DNA from: Laceyella tengchongensis
Lineage (GTDB): Bacteria > Bacillota > Bacilli > Thermoactinomycetales > Thermoactinomycetaceae
Assembly: GCF_900182735.1 (NCBI RefSeq)
Contig: NZ_FXTU01000001.1
Span: 124,001 to 188,000, forward strand
DNA: 64,000 bases
Reading direction: 5' to 3'
A program made the translations under genes and the position numbers. The notes under the pieces were generated by a model. The model had not been told where the DNA came from. It searched no databases and worked only from the letters and a program-made list of their open reading frames with translations. This document shows positions 25,168-32,899 of the stretch, in pieces (within the stretch, counting starts at the first letter, position 1; the number at the start of each line of letters is the position of its first letter).

Positions 25168-26418
25168 TTATGAGCTTGAGAAAATGCGCCAAATTTCTTG
25201 CGCAGCTAGCAACACAAACAGAAGCACACCAGCCAACAACATCAGATTGGTTAACCACCGGTTGCGATAAGCCGCGTCCAGTTGCTTGGCGTTGAGCAGG
25301 AATAAGAGCGTGATGGCTAGAAAAGGCATGAACAGTGCCCCTAGCACACCATACAGAATGACGAGACTGACGGGTTTTCCCCAGAATAGTAGGAGCATAG
25401 GCGGAAAGGTGAGCCAAGCGACATAAAAGCGGTAAGTGGGTGAGGTGGTGCTAATCGGGGTGGTGTCTGGTTCACGTTTAATTTGGCGCATCCAGTCGGC
25501 GAAAAGGTAGGAGACGCCATTCCACACCCCTAGCACGGATGTGAAAGAAGCGGACCAAAAGCCGAGCAGGAATAACCAGCGAACGGGAGTGCCAAACTTG
25601 TCGCCCAACATCTGGGCCAAGGTGATCAGCCCTTTTTCATCTTGGATGACGATGCCGGAGCCATAGAGGAATTCTGCACCCACAATAAGTAACGACAAGG
25701 TGAAAATGGCCGTCAACGCATAGGCTAAGCCCGAATCGAGACGCATGACTGACAGCCAAGCCGGGCTGGACCAGCGTTTTTCTTTGATCCAGTAGCCATA
25801 AGAGGCCATGGTGATGGAACCGCCCACCCCGCCGATCAGACCGAGTACAAAGATAAAAGAACCATCGGGAGCGTTAGGAATGAGACCTGAAAAGATTTTC
25901 GTCCAATCGGGGAAGATCAGCACTGCCGATCCAACCACGGTTACAAACATCAACCCAGTCAAAGCGGTCATCACTCGTTCAAACAATTGATAACGGCCTA
26001 GAAAGATGAGGACGAACGCAAGCAAGCTGTGCACGATGGCCCATGTGTTGAGCGATAGTTGTGGAAACATCGCCGTCGCAGCCAGAGCGGTGGAGGTGGG
26101 GCCAGCAGCGCCATAGATGAAGCCCCATATCATGAGGTAAGCACCGAAATATACGAGCGTCCAGCGGCCAAGGGTGCGCCAACCCTGCAAAAGCGTTTGC
26201 CCTGAGACCAAATGGTAGCGACCAACCCCTTCATTCAGCGTGTATTTCAACAGAGAACCTAGCAGAATTGCCCAGATGAAGGCAACGCCATAATTCGTTC
26301 CGGCAACGAGAGCGGCGATCAGGTCGCCCGCGCCTACACCGGTGGCGGCCGCAATCAGTCCGGGACCGAGTAGGGGCAGTTTCTCCTTCAATGAGGAAGG
26401 GGGAAGTGGTGCATGCAT
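25168..26418 (-). CDS. Nramp-family transporter with non-canonical metal-site motifs
   Basis: A 416-residue membrane protein with about eleven helices and the Nramp opening LGPGLIAAATGVGAGD. Canonical Nramp proteins bind Mn2+ or Fe2+ through a DPGN motif in helix 1 and an MPH motif in helix 6. Here helix 1 reads GVGAGD (residues 27-32) and the helix-6 region reads GGSITMASYGYW, so both are missing. The substrate is therefore doubtful; Mg2+ or a non-metal substrate is possible. The start ATG at 26418 follows AGGAGGG. Confidence 0.85.
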   Translation of the reverse strand: MHAPLPPSSLKEKLPLLGPGLIAAATGVGAGDLIAALVAGTNYGVAFIWAILLGSLLKYTLNEGVGRYHLVSGQTLLQGWRTLGRWTLVYFGAYLMIWGFIYGAAGPTSTALAATAMFPQLSLNTWAIVHSLLAFVLIFLGRYQLFERVMTALTGLMFVTVVGSAVLIFPDWTKIFSGLIPNAPDGSFIFVLGLIGGVGGSITMASYGYWIKEKRWSSPAWLSVMRLDSGLAYALTAIFTLSLLIVGAEFLYGSGIVIQDEKGLITLAQMLGDKFGTPVRWLFLLGFWSASFTSVLGVWNGVSYLFADWMRQIKREPDTTPISTTSPTYRFYVAWLTFPPMLLLFWGKPVSLVILYGVLGALFMPFLAITLLFLLNAKQLDAAYRNRWLTNLMLLAGVLLFVLLAAQEIWRIFSSS

Positions 26419-26595
26419 GGCATGTCCCTCCTAATGATCTGAGTTGTGGAAAAATGTGACCGACAATTTTGCCGTTCACAGGGACTTTTATCTCATTGTA
26501 GCAAACGGGCACCCACTGTTAAACGCACTATTCGGAAAAAACGCACGATTTAAAATGATACCTATCAATTATTTTCCTTTTTATGTAAAATAAGA

Positions 26596-26625
26596 AAAAC
26601 CCCTCTAACGCGTAGAGGGTTTTTG
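26596..26625 (-). terminator. Terminator of yutI
   Basis: AAAAACCCCTCTA / TAGAGGGTTTTT stem with one bulged C, immediately beyond the yutI stop on the minus strand; A/T runs on both sides. Confidence 0.85.
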
Positions 26626-26628
26626 GTC

Positions 26629-26859
26629 TTAGAGAACTTGTTCTACTTCGCGCACTTCTGGAATTTCTTCCATCAACGCGCGCTCAATGCCGGCTTTCAG
26701 CGTGATTGTCGAGCTTGGGCAGCTGCCACAAGCGCCAAGCAGACGAACGCGGACGATGCCATCATCGGAAATTTCCACCAATTCTACGTCACCGCCGTCG
26801 CGCTGAATGTACGGACGCAATTTATCTAATACTTCTTGTACACGCTCTTGTACGTTCAT
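26629..26859 (-). CDS. yutI: NifU-like Fe-S scaffold/carrier protein YutI
   Basis: A 76-residue NifU C-terminal domain protein. The cluster-binding CXXC is in LLGACGSCPSSTITLKAG. Nfu proteins carry 4Fe-4S clusters to target enzymes such as LipA, whose gene lies 21 kb away here. The ATG at 26859 gives the usual family start. A TTG nine bases upstream is closer to the AAAGGGG site and remains possible. The gene is divergent from the mccA operon, and yuzD lies just beyond that, as in B. subtilis apart from the inserted mccAB. Confidence 0.93.
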   Translation of the reverse strand: MNVQERVQEVLDKLRPYIQRDGGDVELVEISDDGIVRVRLLGACGSCPSSTITLKAGIERALMEEIPEVREVEQVL

Positions 26860-27060
26860 GGTAAACAAACAACCCCTTTCCCATATAGATGGGTTCACTC
26901 AATAAAGCAGGTGAATCACATTCATTGTAGGTTACTTTCTTAACAAAATCAATGTCCATTTGGCATGCCTTTGTCAGTCGGGGCGAAACGGGATGTTCCG
27001 AAGTCGATCTTTTTAGTTGACATGTTTCTTGTTAAGATGAGTATATCGTCCTATATATTA

Positions 27061-27218
27061 TGAGGATGACAATGTATGGAAGAAGGGGATTGACCGGCGC
27101 GCTTGCAGCCTAGCTTCGGCTTAACAGCTGAAACGCTCCCCATGCCTAGGTTGGACCGCGTGTCGTGATAAATCGATCCACCATCTTTCTGTATCATTTG
27201 GTTAAAGGGGCAACTCCT
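27061..27218 (+). promoter_or_regulatory. Structured 5-prime leader of mccA with two exclusive folds
   Basis: Fold A is a long imperfect stem: GGGGA (27085-27089) with TCCCC (27137-27141), GCG with CGC, CAGC (27106-27109) with GCTG (27127-27130), closed by a cUUCGg tetraloop (27115-27118). Fold B pairs CAGCCTAG (27106-27113) with CTAGGTTG (27146-27153, one G-U), which breaks fold A. TTGGACCGCG at 27151-27160 resembles a T-box element with one base missing. The promoter is probably the TTGACA near 27018. This suggests a sulfur- or Cys-responsive leader, as inference. Confidence 0.5.
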
Positions 27219-28148
27219 ATGAAAAAAAAGATTGTTGACGATATTAGAGAGTTGATTGGCCACACACCGATGATCCGTTTGCATCGCATGGGGTTGGCCG
27301 AAGGGGTCGAGCTGTATGCCAAACTGGAGTATTTCAATCCTGGAGGCAGTGTCAAAGACCGCTTGGGCATGGGCCTGATCCGGGATGGGGAACGGAGCGG
27401 ACGGCTTAAGCCGGGCGGTACGATCGTTGAGCCGACAGCGGGAAACACAGGCATCGGCTTGGCCTTGGCAGCAGTTGGCACTGGTTATCGCGTGATTTTT
27501 GTCGTGCCGGAGAAGTTTTCGGAGGAGAAGCAGGAGCTGATGCGCGCGCTGGGTGCGGAAGTGGTCAACACGCCGACCGCTGAGGGCATGATCGGAGCGA
27601 TGAACAAAGCACTGGAATTAACGAAAGAGATTCCCGGGGCTTATTGCCCTCAACAATTTACCAACCCTGCCAACCCACAGACGCATTATGAAACGACAGG
27701 GCCGGAGATCTGGGAGCAGATGGACGGCAAAATCGACATCTTCGTCGCCGGGGCTGGTTCTTCGGGTACGTTTATGGGGGTGGCACGCTATCTGAAGGAG
27801 AAAAACCCGGACATTAAAACGGTGATTGTGGAGCCGGAGGGTTCAATCATCGCTGGTGGGGAGCCTGGCCCGCATAAAACCGAAGGGATTGGGATGGAGA
27901 TGTTTCCTGAGTATTTCGATTGGAATATGATAGATGAAGTGGTCACTGTATCAGACGAAGACGCGTTTCGGCTGGTGAAGGAATTGGCCGCGAAAGAGGG
28001 ATTGCTGGTTGGCAGCTCTTCCGGTGCGGCTTGCCATGCGGCGTTAAGTTTGGCGGCAAAGGCACCGGAAGGGGCTCGGATCGTCACGGTCTTTCCTGAC
28101 AGCAGTGAACGCTATCTTAGCAAAAAAATTTACCAAGGTGGTGTATGA
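27219..28148 (+). CDS. mccA: Cystathionine beta-synthase-type enzyme (O-acetylserine dependent) MccA
   Basis: A 309-residue PLP enzyme of the cysteine synthase/CBS group. The PLP lysine lies in GGSVKDR, the substrate loop is EPTAGNTGIGLALA and the phosphate loop is GAGSSGT. The wording, especially TAGNTGIG rather than TSGNTGIG, matches MccA, which condenses O-acetylserine with homocysteine. With MccB it forms the reverse transsulfuration route from methionine to cysteine. The ATG at 27219 lies eight bases after AAAGGGG. One base separates it from mccB. Confidence 0.9.
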   Translation: MKKKIVDDIRELIGHTPMIRLHRMGLAEGVELYAKLEYFNPGGSVKDRLGMGLIRDGERSGRLKPGGTIVEPTAGNTGIGLALAAVGTGYRVIFVVPEKFSEEKQELMRALGAEVVNTPTAEGMIGAMNKALELTKEIPGAYCPQQFTNPANPQTHYETTGPEIWEQMDGKIDIFVAGAGSSGTFMGVARYLKEKNPDIKTVIVEPEGSIIAGGEPGPHKTEGIGMEMFPEYFDWNMIDEVVTVSDEDAFRLVKELAAKEGLLVGSSSGAACHAALSLAAKAPEGARIVTVFPDSSERYLSKKIYQGGV

Positions 28149-28149
28149 G

Positions 28150-29283
28150 ATGAAGTTGGATACAAAAATGATTCATGGCGGCGTCTTTGGCGACCCTCAC
28201 ACAGGCGCGGTTAGTGTGCCGATCTATCAAGTGTCGACCTACAAACAAAAAAGAGTAGGAGAACATGCGGGTTATGAGTACTCGCGCACAGGAAACCCCA
28301 CTCGAGCTGCTTTGGAGACGTTGATCGCTGATCTGGAAAACGGAGCGAGAGGCTTGGCTTTCTCGTCGGGCATGGCGGCGATCTCCACTTTCCTGTCTCT
28401 CTTTAACACCGGCGACCACTTGATTGTGGGTGACGATGTGTACGGGGGAACGTACCGGGTGATCAGCCGTGTCTTCAACCGGATGGGTCTCAATGTTACC
28501 TTCGTGGACACCAGTGATCCGGATGCAGTGCGCGCGGCGCTAAAGCCCAATACGAAGGCGATTTATATGGAAACCCCCAGTAATCCGCTCCTTAAAGTGA
28601 GCGATATTGAAGCGTTGTCGCACATTGCGCGGGAAGCGGGCGCTTTGTTGGCCGTGGACAACACGTTCCTCACCCCCTACTGGCAAAACCCGCTTGACCT
28701 GGGGGCTGACGTGGTGATACACAGTGCCACCAAGTATTTGGGTGGCCACAGCGATGTGGTAGCTGGCATCATTGTGACCAAAGACGCACAATTGGGGGAA
28801 GAGCTGCATTTTCTGCAAAATTCGATCGGCGGCATTCTCGGCCCGCAAGATTCATGGCTATTGATGCGTGGGATTCGCACCCTTGGCTTGCGGATGAAGC
28901 AGCATGAACGAAACGCCCACATGCTGGCGACATGGTTAAGCGAGCATGACCGGGTGCAAAAAGTGTACTATCCCGGCCTCGCTCAGCATCCAGGACATGA
29001 AGTGGCGGCTAAACAGGCCCGAGGGTTCGGAGGGATCGTCTCCTTTGACGTCGGCAGTGCGGAACTGGCTGACCAAGTCATGGAAAAAGCGCGTTATTTT
29101 GTGTTAGCTGAAAGCTTGGGAGCGATCGAGAGTTTGATTTCCGTGCCCGCGCGGATGACGCATGCTTCCATTCCTGCTGAACGGCGACGTGAGCTGGGGA
29201 TCACCGATGGATTGATCCGCATCTCTGTGGGTGTGGAAGACGGAGAAGATTTGTTGATGGATTTGGAACAGGCTTTATCCTAA
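28150..29283 (+). CDS. mccB: Cystathionine gamma-lyase MccB
   Basis: A 377-residue Cys/Met metabolism PLP enzyme. The PLP site is HSATKYLGGHSDV (Lys near residue 195), with SSGMAAISTF and YSRTGNPTR upstream and the EsLIS motif near the C terminus. The family splits cystathionine or homocysteine. Location directly after mccA supports cystathionine gamma-lyase over a gamma-synthase. The ATG at 28150 follows AAGGTGG within the mccA stop region, so the genes are cotranslated. Confidence 0.9.
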   Translation: MKLDTKMIHGGVFGDPHTGAVSVPIYQVSTYKQKRVGEHAGYEYSRTGNPTRAALETLIADLENGARGLAFSSGMAAISTFLSLFNTGDHLIVGDDVYGGTYRVISRVFNRMGLNVTFVDTSDPDAVRAALKPNTKAIYMETPSNPLLKVSDIEALSHIAREAGALLAVDNTFLTPYWQNPLDLGADVVIHSATKYLGGHSDVVAGIIVTKDAQLGEELHFLQNSIGGILGPQDSWLLMRGIRTLGLRMKQHERNAHMLATWLSEHDRVQKVYYPGLAQHPGHEVAAKQARGFGGIVSFDVGSAELADQVMEKARYFVLAESLGAIESLISVPARMTHASIPAERRRELGITDGLIRISVGVEDGEDLLMDLEQALS

Positions 29284-29300
29284 TCTTCCAGGGGAAAGAG

Positions 29301-29630
29301 TTGACATCAATGAAAACGATAACCGTATTTGTGTATGGCGCTGAGCAGATTTGCCCCAGTTGCGTCAATTTCCCTTCAGCCAAAGAGACATCGTCTTGGC
29401 TGGAAGCGGCATTAAAAAGGAAATACGGTGAACAAGTGGATGTGCGCTACGTGGATATCCATGAACCGGTTGGCTCGGCGGAAACGGTGGCGTTCGCCAA
29501 GCGGGTGCTGGATGAAGATCTCTGGTATCCGGTGGTTGTCATCGAAGGAGAGATTGTAGCGGAAGGAAACCCCAAATTGAAAGAAATCTGTCAAAAAATC
29601 GAGCGTGTGGGGGTTAAGCAATTAGGTTGA
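29301..29630 (+). CDS. yuzD: YuzD family protein (DUF1462)
   Basis: A 109-residue thioredoxin-like small protein with VYGAEQICPSCVNFPSAKET and FYPVVxIxGE-type motif WYPVVVIEGEIVAEGNPKLKEI. The CPSC pair resembles a redox motif. B. subtilis yuzD lies next to yutI; here mccAB is interposed. The function is unknown. The start is uncertain: TTG 29301 sits seven bases after AGGGG, while ATG 29310 (MKTITV) is further away. Confidence 0.85.
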   Translation: MTSMKTITVFVYGAEQICPSCVNFPSAKETSSWLEAALKRKYGEQVDVRYVDIHEPVGSAETVAFAKRVLDEDLWYPVVVIEGEIVAEGNPKLKEICQKIERVGVKQLG

Positions 29631-29638
29631 ACCCGGAG

Positions 29639-29670
29639 AAAAAGTTCTGGCATCAGGCCAGAGCTTTTTT
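29639..29670 (+). terminator. Terminator after yuzD
   Basis: TCTGGC / GCCAGA core (29646-29662) extended by A/T arms, with a T run at 29664-29670. Confidence 0.85.
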
Positions 29671-29962
29671 ATTGTCAACCATAGTTGGAGGCGATCTCCT
29701 CTTTGCAAAACGCTGAATGAACACATGCTTAACCATTGGCCTCGATTGATTATATTTTTTAATGGTAAATATTGATGGATTCAAAATCTATTATTGCTTC
29801 GAATAAAGAAATACAGGTAGGATAGGTTGTTATTCCTTTATATAGCAGGAGATTCATGATGTAGACAAATTTTAGATGTAGCAACTCTTTTAGAATTCTT
29901 TATTATATAAGATGTTGTGGTGTAATACGGATTGATTAACTCTTGAATAGGAGATGAGAAGA
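29671..29962 (+). promoter_or_regulatory. AT-rich region upstream of the pgs operon
   Basis: No gene. It is unusually AT-rich relative to its surroundings (29750-29940), as is common for regions controlling poly-gamma-glutamate genes. No promoter is unambiguous. Confidence 0.4.
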
Positions 29963-31210
29963 ATGTGGCTCATCCCCATCTTTATGGGCATTCTTTTATT
30001 TTTAGGAATTTGGGAAAAGCGGAAACACCAGAAGAATATTGATTCGATTCCGTTGCGTATCAACATCAACGGGATTCGCGGTAAATCGACGGTTACGCGC
30101 TTGATCACCGGGGTGATGGTGGAGGCAGGATACCGCGCAGTCGGCAAGACGACAGGAACGGCGGCGCGCATGATTTATTGGTACAAGGATGAAGAGAAAC
30201 CGATCAAAAGACGGTTGGAAGGCCCCAACATCCGCGAACAAAAAGTGGTGGTGGCTGAAACGGCCCGGATGGGAGCCAACTGTCTGGTGAGTGAATGTAT
30301 GGCGGTAAATCCTGACTATCAGATCATTTTCCAAGAAGAGATGTTACAAGCCAATGTTGGGGTGATCGTGAATGTGCTGGAGGACCACATGGATGTGATG
30401 GGGCCTACCCTGCGCGAAGTGGCTGACGCCTTTACAGCCACCATCCCATACAACGGCCACTTGATCGTGTCGGACGGGCCATATGTTCCTTTTTTCAAAC
30501 GCGTGGCAAGGCAACGTAAAACACAAGTACATGTTGCCGATAACTCCCGTATTTCCGAGAAATTTTTACGTCAATTTGATTACATGGTCTTTCCTGAGAA
30601 CGCCGCTTTGGCGCTAGCGGTTGCAGAGGCGGTGGGGATTGATGAAGAAACGGCATTCCGTGGCATGCTCAACGCGCATCCCGACCCGGGTGCTATGCGG
30701 ATTCTGCCATTGGAACATAGTGACACACCCTCTTACTTTGTGAATGGATTCGCGGCTAATGACGCGGCTTCCACCTTGAATATTTGGGAGCGGGTCAAAA
30801 TGCTGGGCTATCCGACGCAAGATCCCATTGTGGTGATGAATTGCCGTCCGGACCGGGTGGATCGCACAGAACAGTTTGCTAGGGATGTGTTGCCGCACAT
30901 GCAGATAGATACGTTGGTGGTGATTGGCCAAACGACGCAACCGATCGTGGAGGCATATCAGGCGGGTCTCATTAAATGCAACACATTGTTGGATTTGGAA
31001 GACCAACCGACGGAAGCGATCATGAAGGCCATCAAGCCGAAGCTACAAAATCGGATGGTGTACGGAGTTGGCAATATCCACGGTTCCGCCGAACCGCTGT
31101 GCGAGATTTTTGAGCACATGAATCAGCAAGCGAAAGAAGAGCGAAACCGGGCTTACAAAAAGAAAGAATCCCCCGGGAAAAAGGTCAAAGTTGCGCAAAT
31201 TGTCAGCTAG
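29963..31210 (+). CDS. pgsB: Poly-gamma-glutamate synthase PgsB/CapB
   Basis: A 415-residue Mur-ligase-like amide ligase that polymerises glutamate using ATP. One N-terminal membrane anchor (residues 1-17), then the P-loop NGIRGKST (36-43), and downstream ETARMGANCLVSECMAVNPDYQ with the catalytic Glu and VLEDHMDVMG. The length and composition match CapB. ATG 29963 is nine bases after AGGAG; the ATG at 29954 touches the site. It heads a five-gene cluster with pgsC, pgsA, a gamma-glutamyltransferase gene and one unknown gene. Confidence 0.96.
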   Translation: MWLIPIFMGILLFLGIWEKRKHQKNIDSIPLRININGIRGKSTVTRLITGVMVEAGYRAVGKTTGTAARMIYWYKDEEKPIKRRLEGPNIREQKVVVAETARMGANCLVSECMAVNPDYQIIFQEEMLQANVGVIVNVLEDHMDVMGPTLREVADAFTATIPYNGHLIVSDGPYVPFFKRVARQRKTQVHVADNSRISEKFLRQFDYMVFPENAALALAVAEAVGIDEETAFRGMLNAHPDPGAMRILPLEHSDTPSYFVNGFAANDAASTLNIWERVKMLGYPTQDPIVVMNCRPDRVDRTEQFARDVLPHMQIDTLVVIGQTTQPIVEAYQAGLIKCNTLLDLEDQPTEAIMKAIKPKLQNRMVYGVGNIHGSAEPLCEIFEHMNQQAKEERNRAYKKKESPGKKVKVAQIVS

Positions 31211-31223
31211 GAGGAAGATTTCG

Positions 31224-31685
31224 TTGTTCGGTTCAGACTTATACATTTCTTTGATTATCGGCGTTGTTCTCAGCCTGCTATATGCAGAAAAAGTGGGCGT
31301 CGTGCCTGCGGGCTTGATCGTTCCGGGGTACATGGGCCTCGTGTTCGATCAGCCCATCTTCGTTGGAACGGTATTGCTTATCAGCTTTTTGACGTATTTG
31401 ATTGTGACGAAAGTGGTGGCGCGGTTCACCATCTTATATGGCCGCCGCAAATTTGCTGCGATGCTCATGGTAGGGATCGGGTTGAAACTGATTTTTGACT
31501 TGTTCGCTCCGATGGTTGTTCCTTATGTGCCTTTTGAAATGCAAGAGTTTCGCGGGATTGGAATCATTGTTCCGGGGCTGATCGCCAATACCATCCAAAG
31601 GCAGGGATTGGTTCCGACAGTGGGCAGCACGTTGCTACTCAGTGGATGCACGTTCCTGATCATGTTTGTTTATCAATTGTTCTAG
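31224..31685 (+). CDS. pgsC: Poly-gamma-glutamate biosynthesis protein PgsC/CapC
   Basis: A 153-residue membrane protein with about four to five helices. The N terminus MFGSDLYISLIIGVVLSLLYAEKVG and GLIVPGYMGL are diagnostic for PgsC, a membrane partner of PgsB in the polymerase complex. It starts with TTG at 31224, eight bases after AGGAGGA; no ATG is available at the N terminus. It overlaps no gene, but lies 13 bp after pgsB. Confidence 0.93.
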   Translation: MFGSDLYISLIIGVVLSLLYAEKVGVVPAGLIVPGYMGLVFDQPIFVGTVLLISFLTYLIVTKVVARFTILYGRRKFAAMLMVGIGLKLIFDLFAPMVVPYVPFEMQEFRGIGIIVPGLIANTIQRQGLVPTVGSTLLLSGCTFLIMFVYQLF

Positions 31686-31697
31686 GAAGTGAAAGAA

Positions 31698-32867
31698 ATG
31701 TTGACCTGGAGGCAAAAACTGCAACGATACATCAAGAAACAAAAGAAAAAAGCCACCGTTCACACCGTGATCGCTACGGTCTTCACGGTGGTGTTGATCA
31801 GCGTATTGAATGCTACCGACCGGCCTCAAGAAGTGTCAGTGAAAAAAGATCCCAATAGCGTACTGACCATCTCCATGGTTGGTGATATCATGTTTGGCCG
31901 GTATGTCGGCTATGCCATCGTTCCGCGGTTTGGTTATGATCATCTGCTCAAATACGTGAAGCCATATTTTGCGGCATCTGATTATGTGACAGGGAATTTT
32001 GAAAACCCCATCACCAACCGCGAAGGATATCCGGAAGCGGATGTGCAGATTCATCTCAACACGAAGCCAGAAGCGGTCAACGCATTGAAAAAAGCCAAAT
32101 TTTCTTCAGTCAGTTTGGCCAACAACCACATCAAGGATTATGGAAAACAGGGGTTGTTGGATACGTTAAGAGCGTTTGACGGGCAAGATATTGACACGGT
32201 AGGCGCTGGACGTGACTTGAAAGAAGCGAGCCGCATTTCGTATCAAACCGTCAATGGCATCAAAGTGGCCGTATTGGGTTTTTCCGATATCATTCCTAGG
32301 GATTATCGGGCGCGAAAAGACCGTTCGGGCATTGCGCCGGCGGACCCAGATGTGTTCTTCCCTCTGGTGGCCAAGGCGAAAAGCAATGCGGACCTTGTTT
32401 TGGTGCACATGCATTGGGGCTTGGAATATGACAGCGGCTATCATCCGCGTCAACAAGGCTTGGCCCGCGCTTTGGTGGATGCCGGCGCAGATGTGGTGAT
32501 CGGGCACCACCCGCATGTGTTGGAACCGGTGGAAGTGTATAAACAAGGCGTGATTTTGTACAGTCTCGGCAATTTTGTGTTTGACCAAGGTTGGTCCCGC
32601 ACCCGAGAAAGCGTGCTGGTTCAATACAAAATCTTGCAAGGCGGGAAAAAAGCCAAGTTGGAACTTCACCCCATGGTGATTCGCGAAGGGCAGCCCCGTC
32701 CGCTAACGAGTTGGTCGAATGTGTACCGGCGTGAGAAAATCTTCAACCAATTGACAGAGGAATTCATGTACAGTGATAAATGGAACCAGACATGGACACG
32801 CGAAGGGGATTACATATCCCGGATCATTCCGCTGTCTGGTAAGGGAAGACAGCCTGCAGGCAAATGA
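31698..32867 (+). CDS. pgsA: Poly-gamma-glutamate system protein PgsA/CapA
   Basis: A 389-residue protein with one N-terminal membrane anchor (about residues 22-42) and an extracellular metallophosphatase-like (PGA_cap) domain. Signatures are MVGDIMFGRYVG, NFENPIT, LANNHIKDYGKQGL, VHMHWGLEY and GHHPHVLEPVEVYKQGVILYSLGN. PgsA is thought to help export or anchor the polymer. ATG 31698 follows AGGAAGTG. It overlaps the next reading frame by ATGA. Confidence 0.94.
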   Translation: MLTWRQKLQRYIKKQKKKATVHTVIATVFTVVLISVLNATDRPQEVSVKKDPNSVLTISMVGDIMFGRYVGYAIVPRFGYDHLLKYVKPYFAASDYVTGNFENPITNREGYPEADVQIHLNTKPEAVNALKKAKFSSVSLANNHIKDYGKQGLLDTLRAFDGQDIDTVGAGRDLKEASRISYQTVNGIKVAVLGFSDIIPRDYRARKDRSGIAPADPDVFFPLVAKAKSNADLVLVHMHWGLEYDSGYHPRQQGLARALVDAGADVVIGHHPHVLEPVEVYKQGVILYSLGNFVFDQGWSRTRESVLVQYKILQGGKKAKLELHPMVIREGQPRPLTSWSNVYRREKIFNQLTEEFMYSDKWNQTWTREGDYISRIIPLSGKGRQPAGK

Positions 32868-32899
32868 GGCAGCAGGAAAAGAGGGGAAGGGAGAGAAAC

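Noticed and set aside
27151..27160. T-box-like TTGGACCGCG in the mccA leader
   Set aside because: It lacks one base of the TGGNACCGCG core and no terminator/antiterminator pair or stem I was found, so I do not call a T-box.
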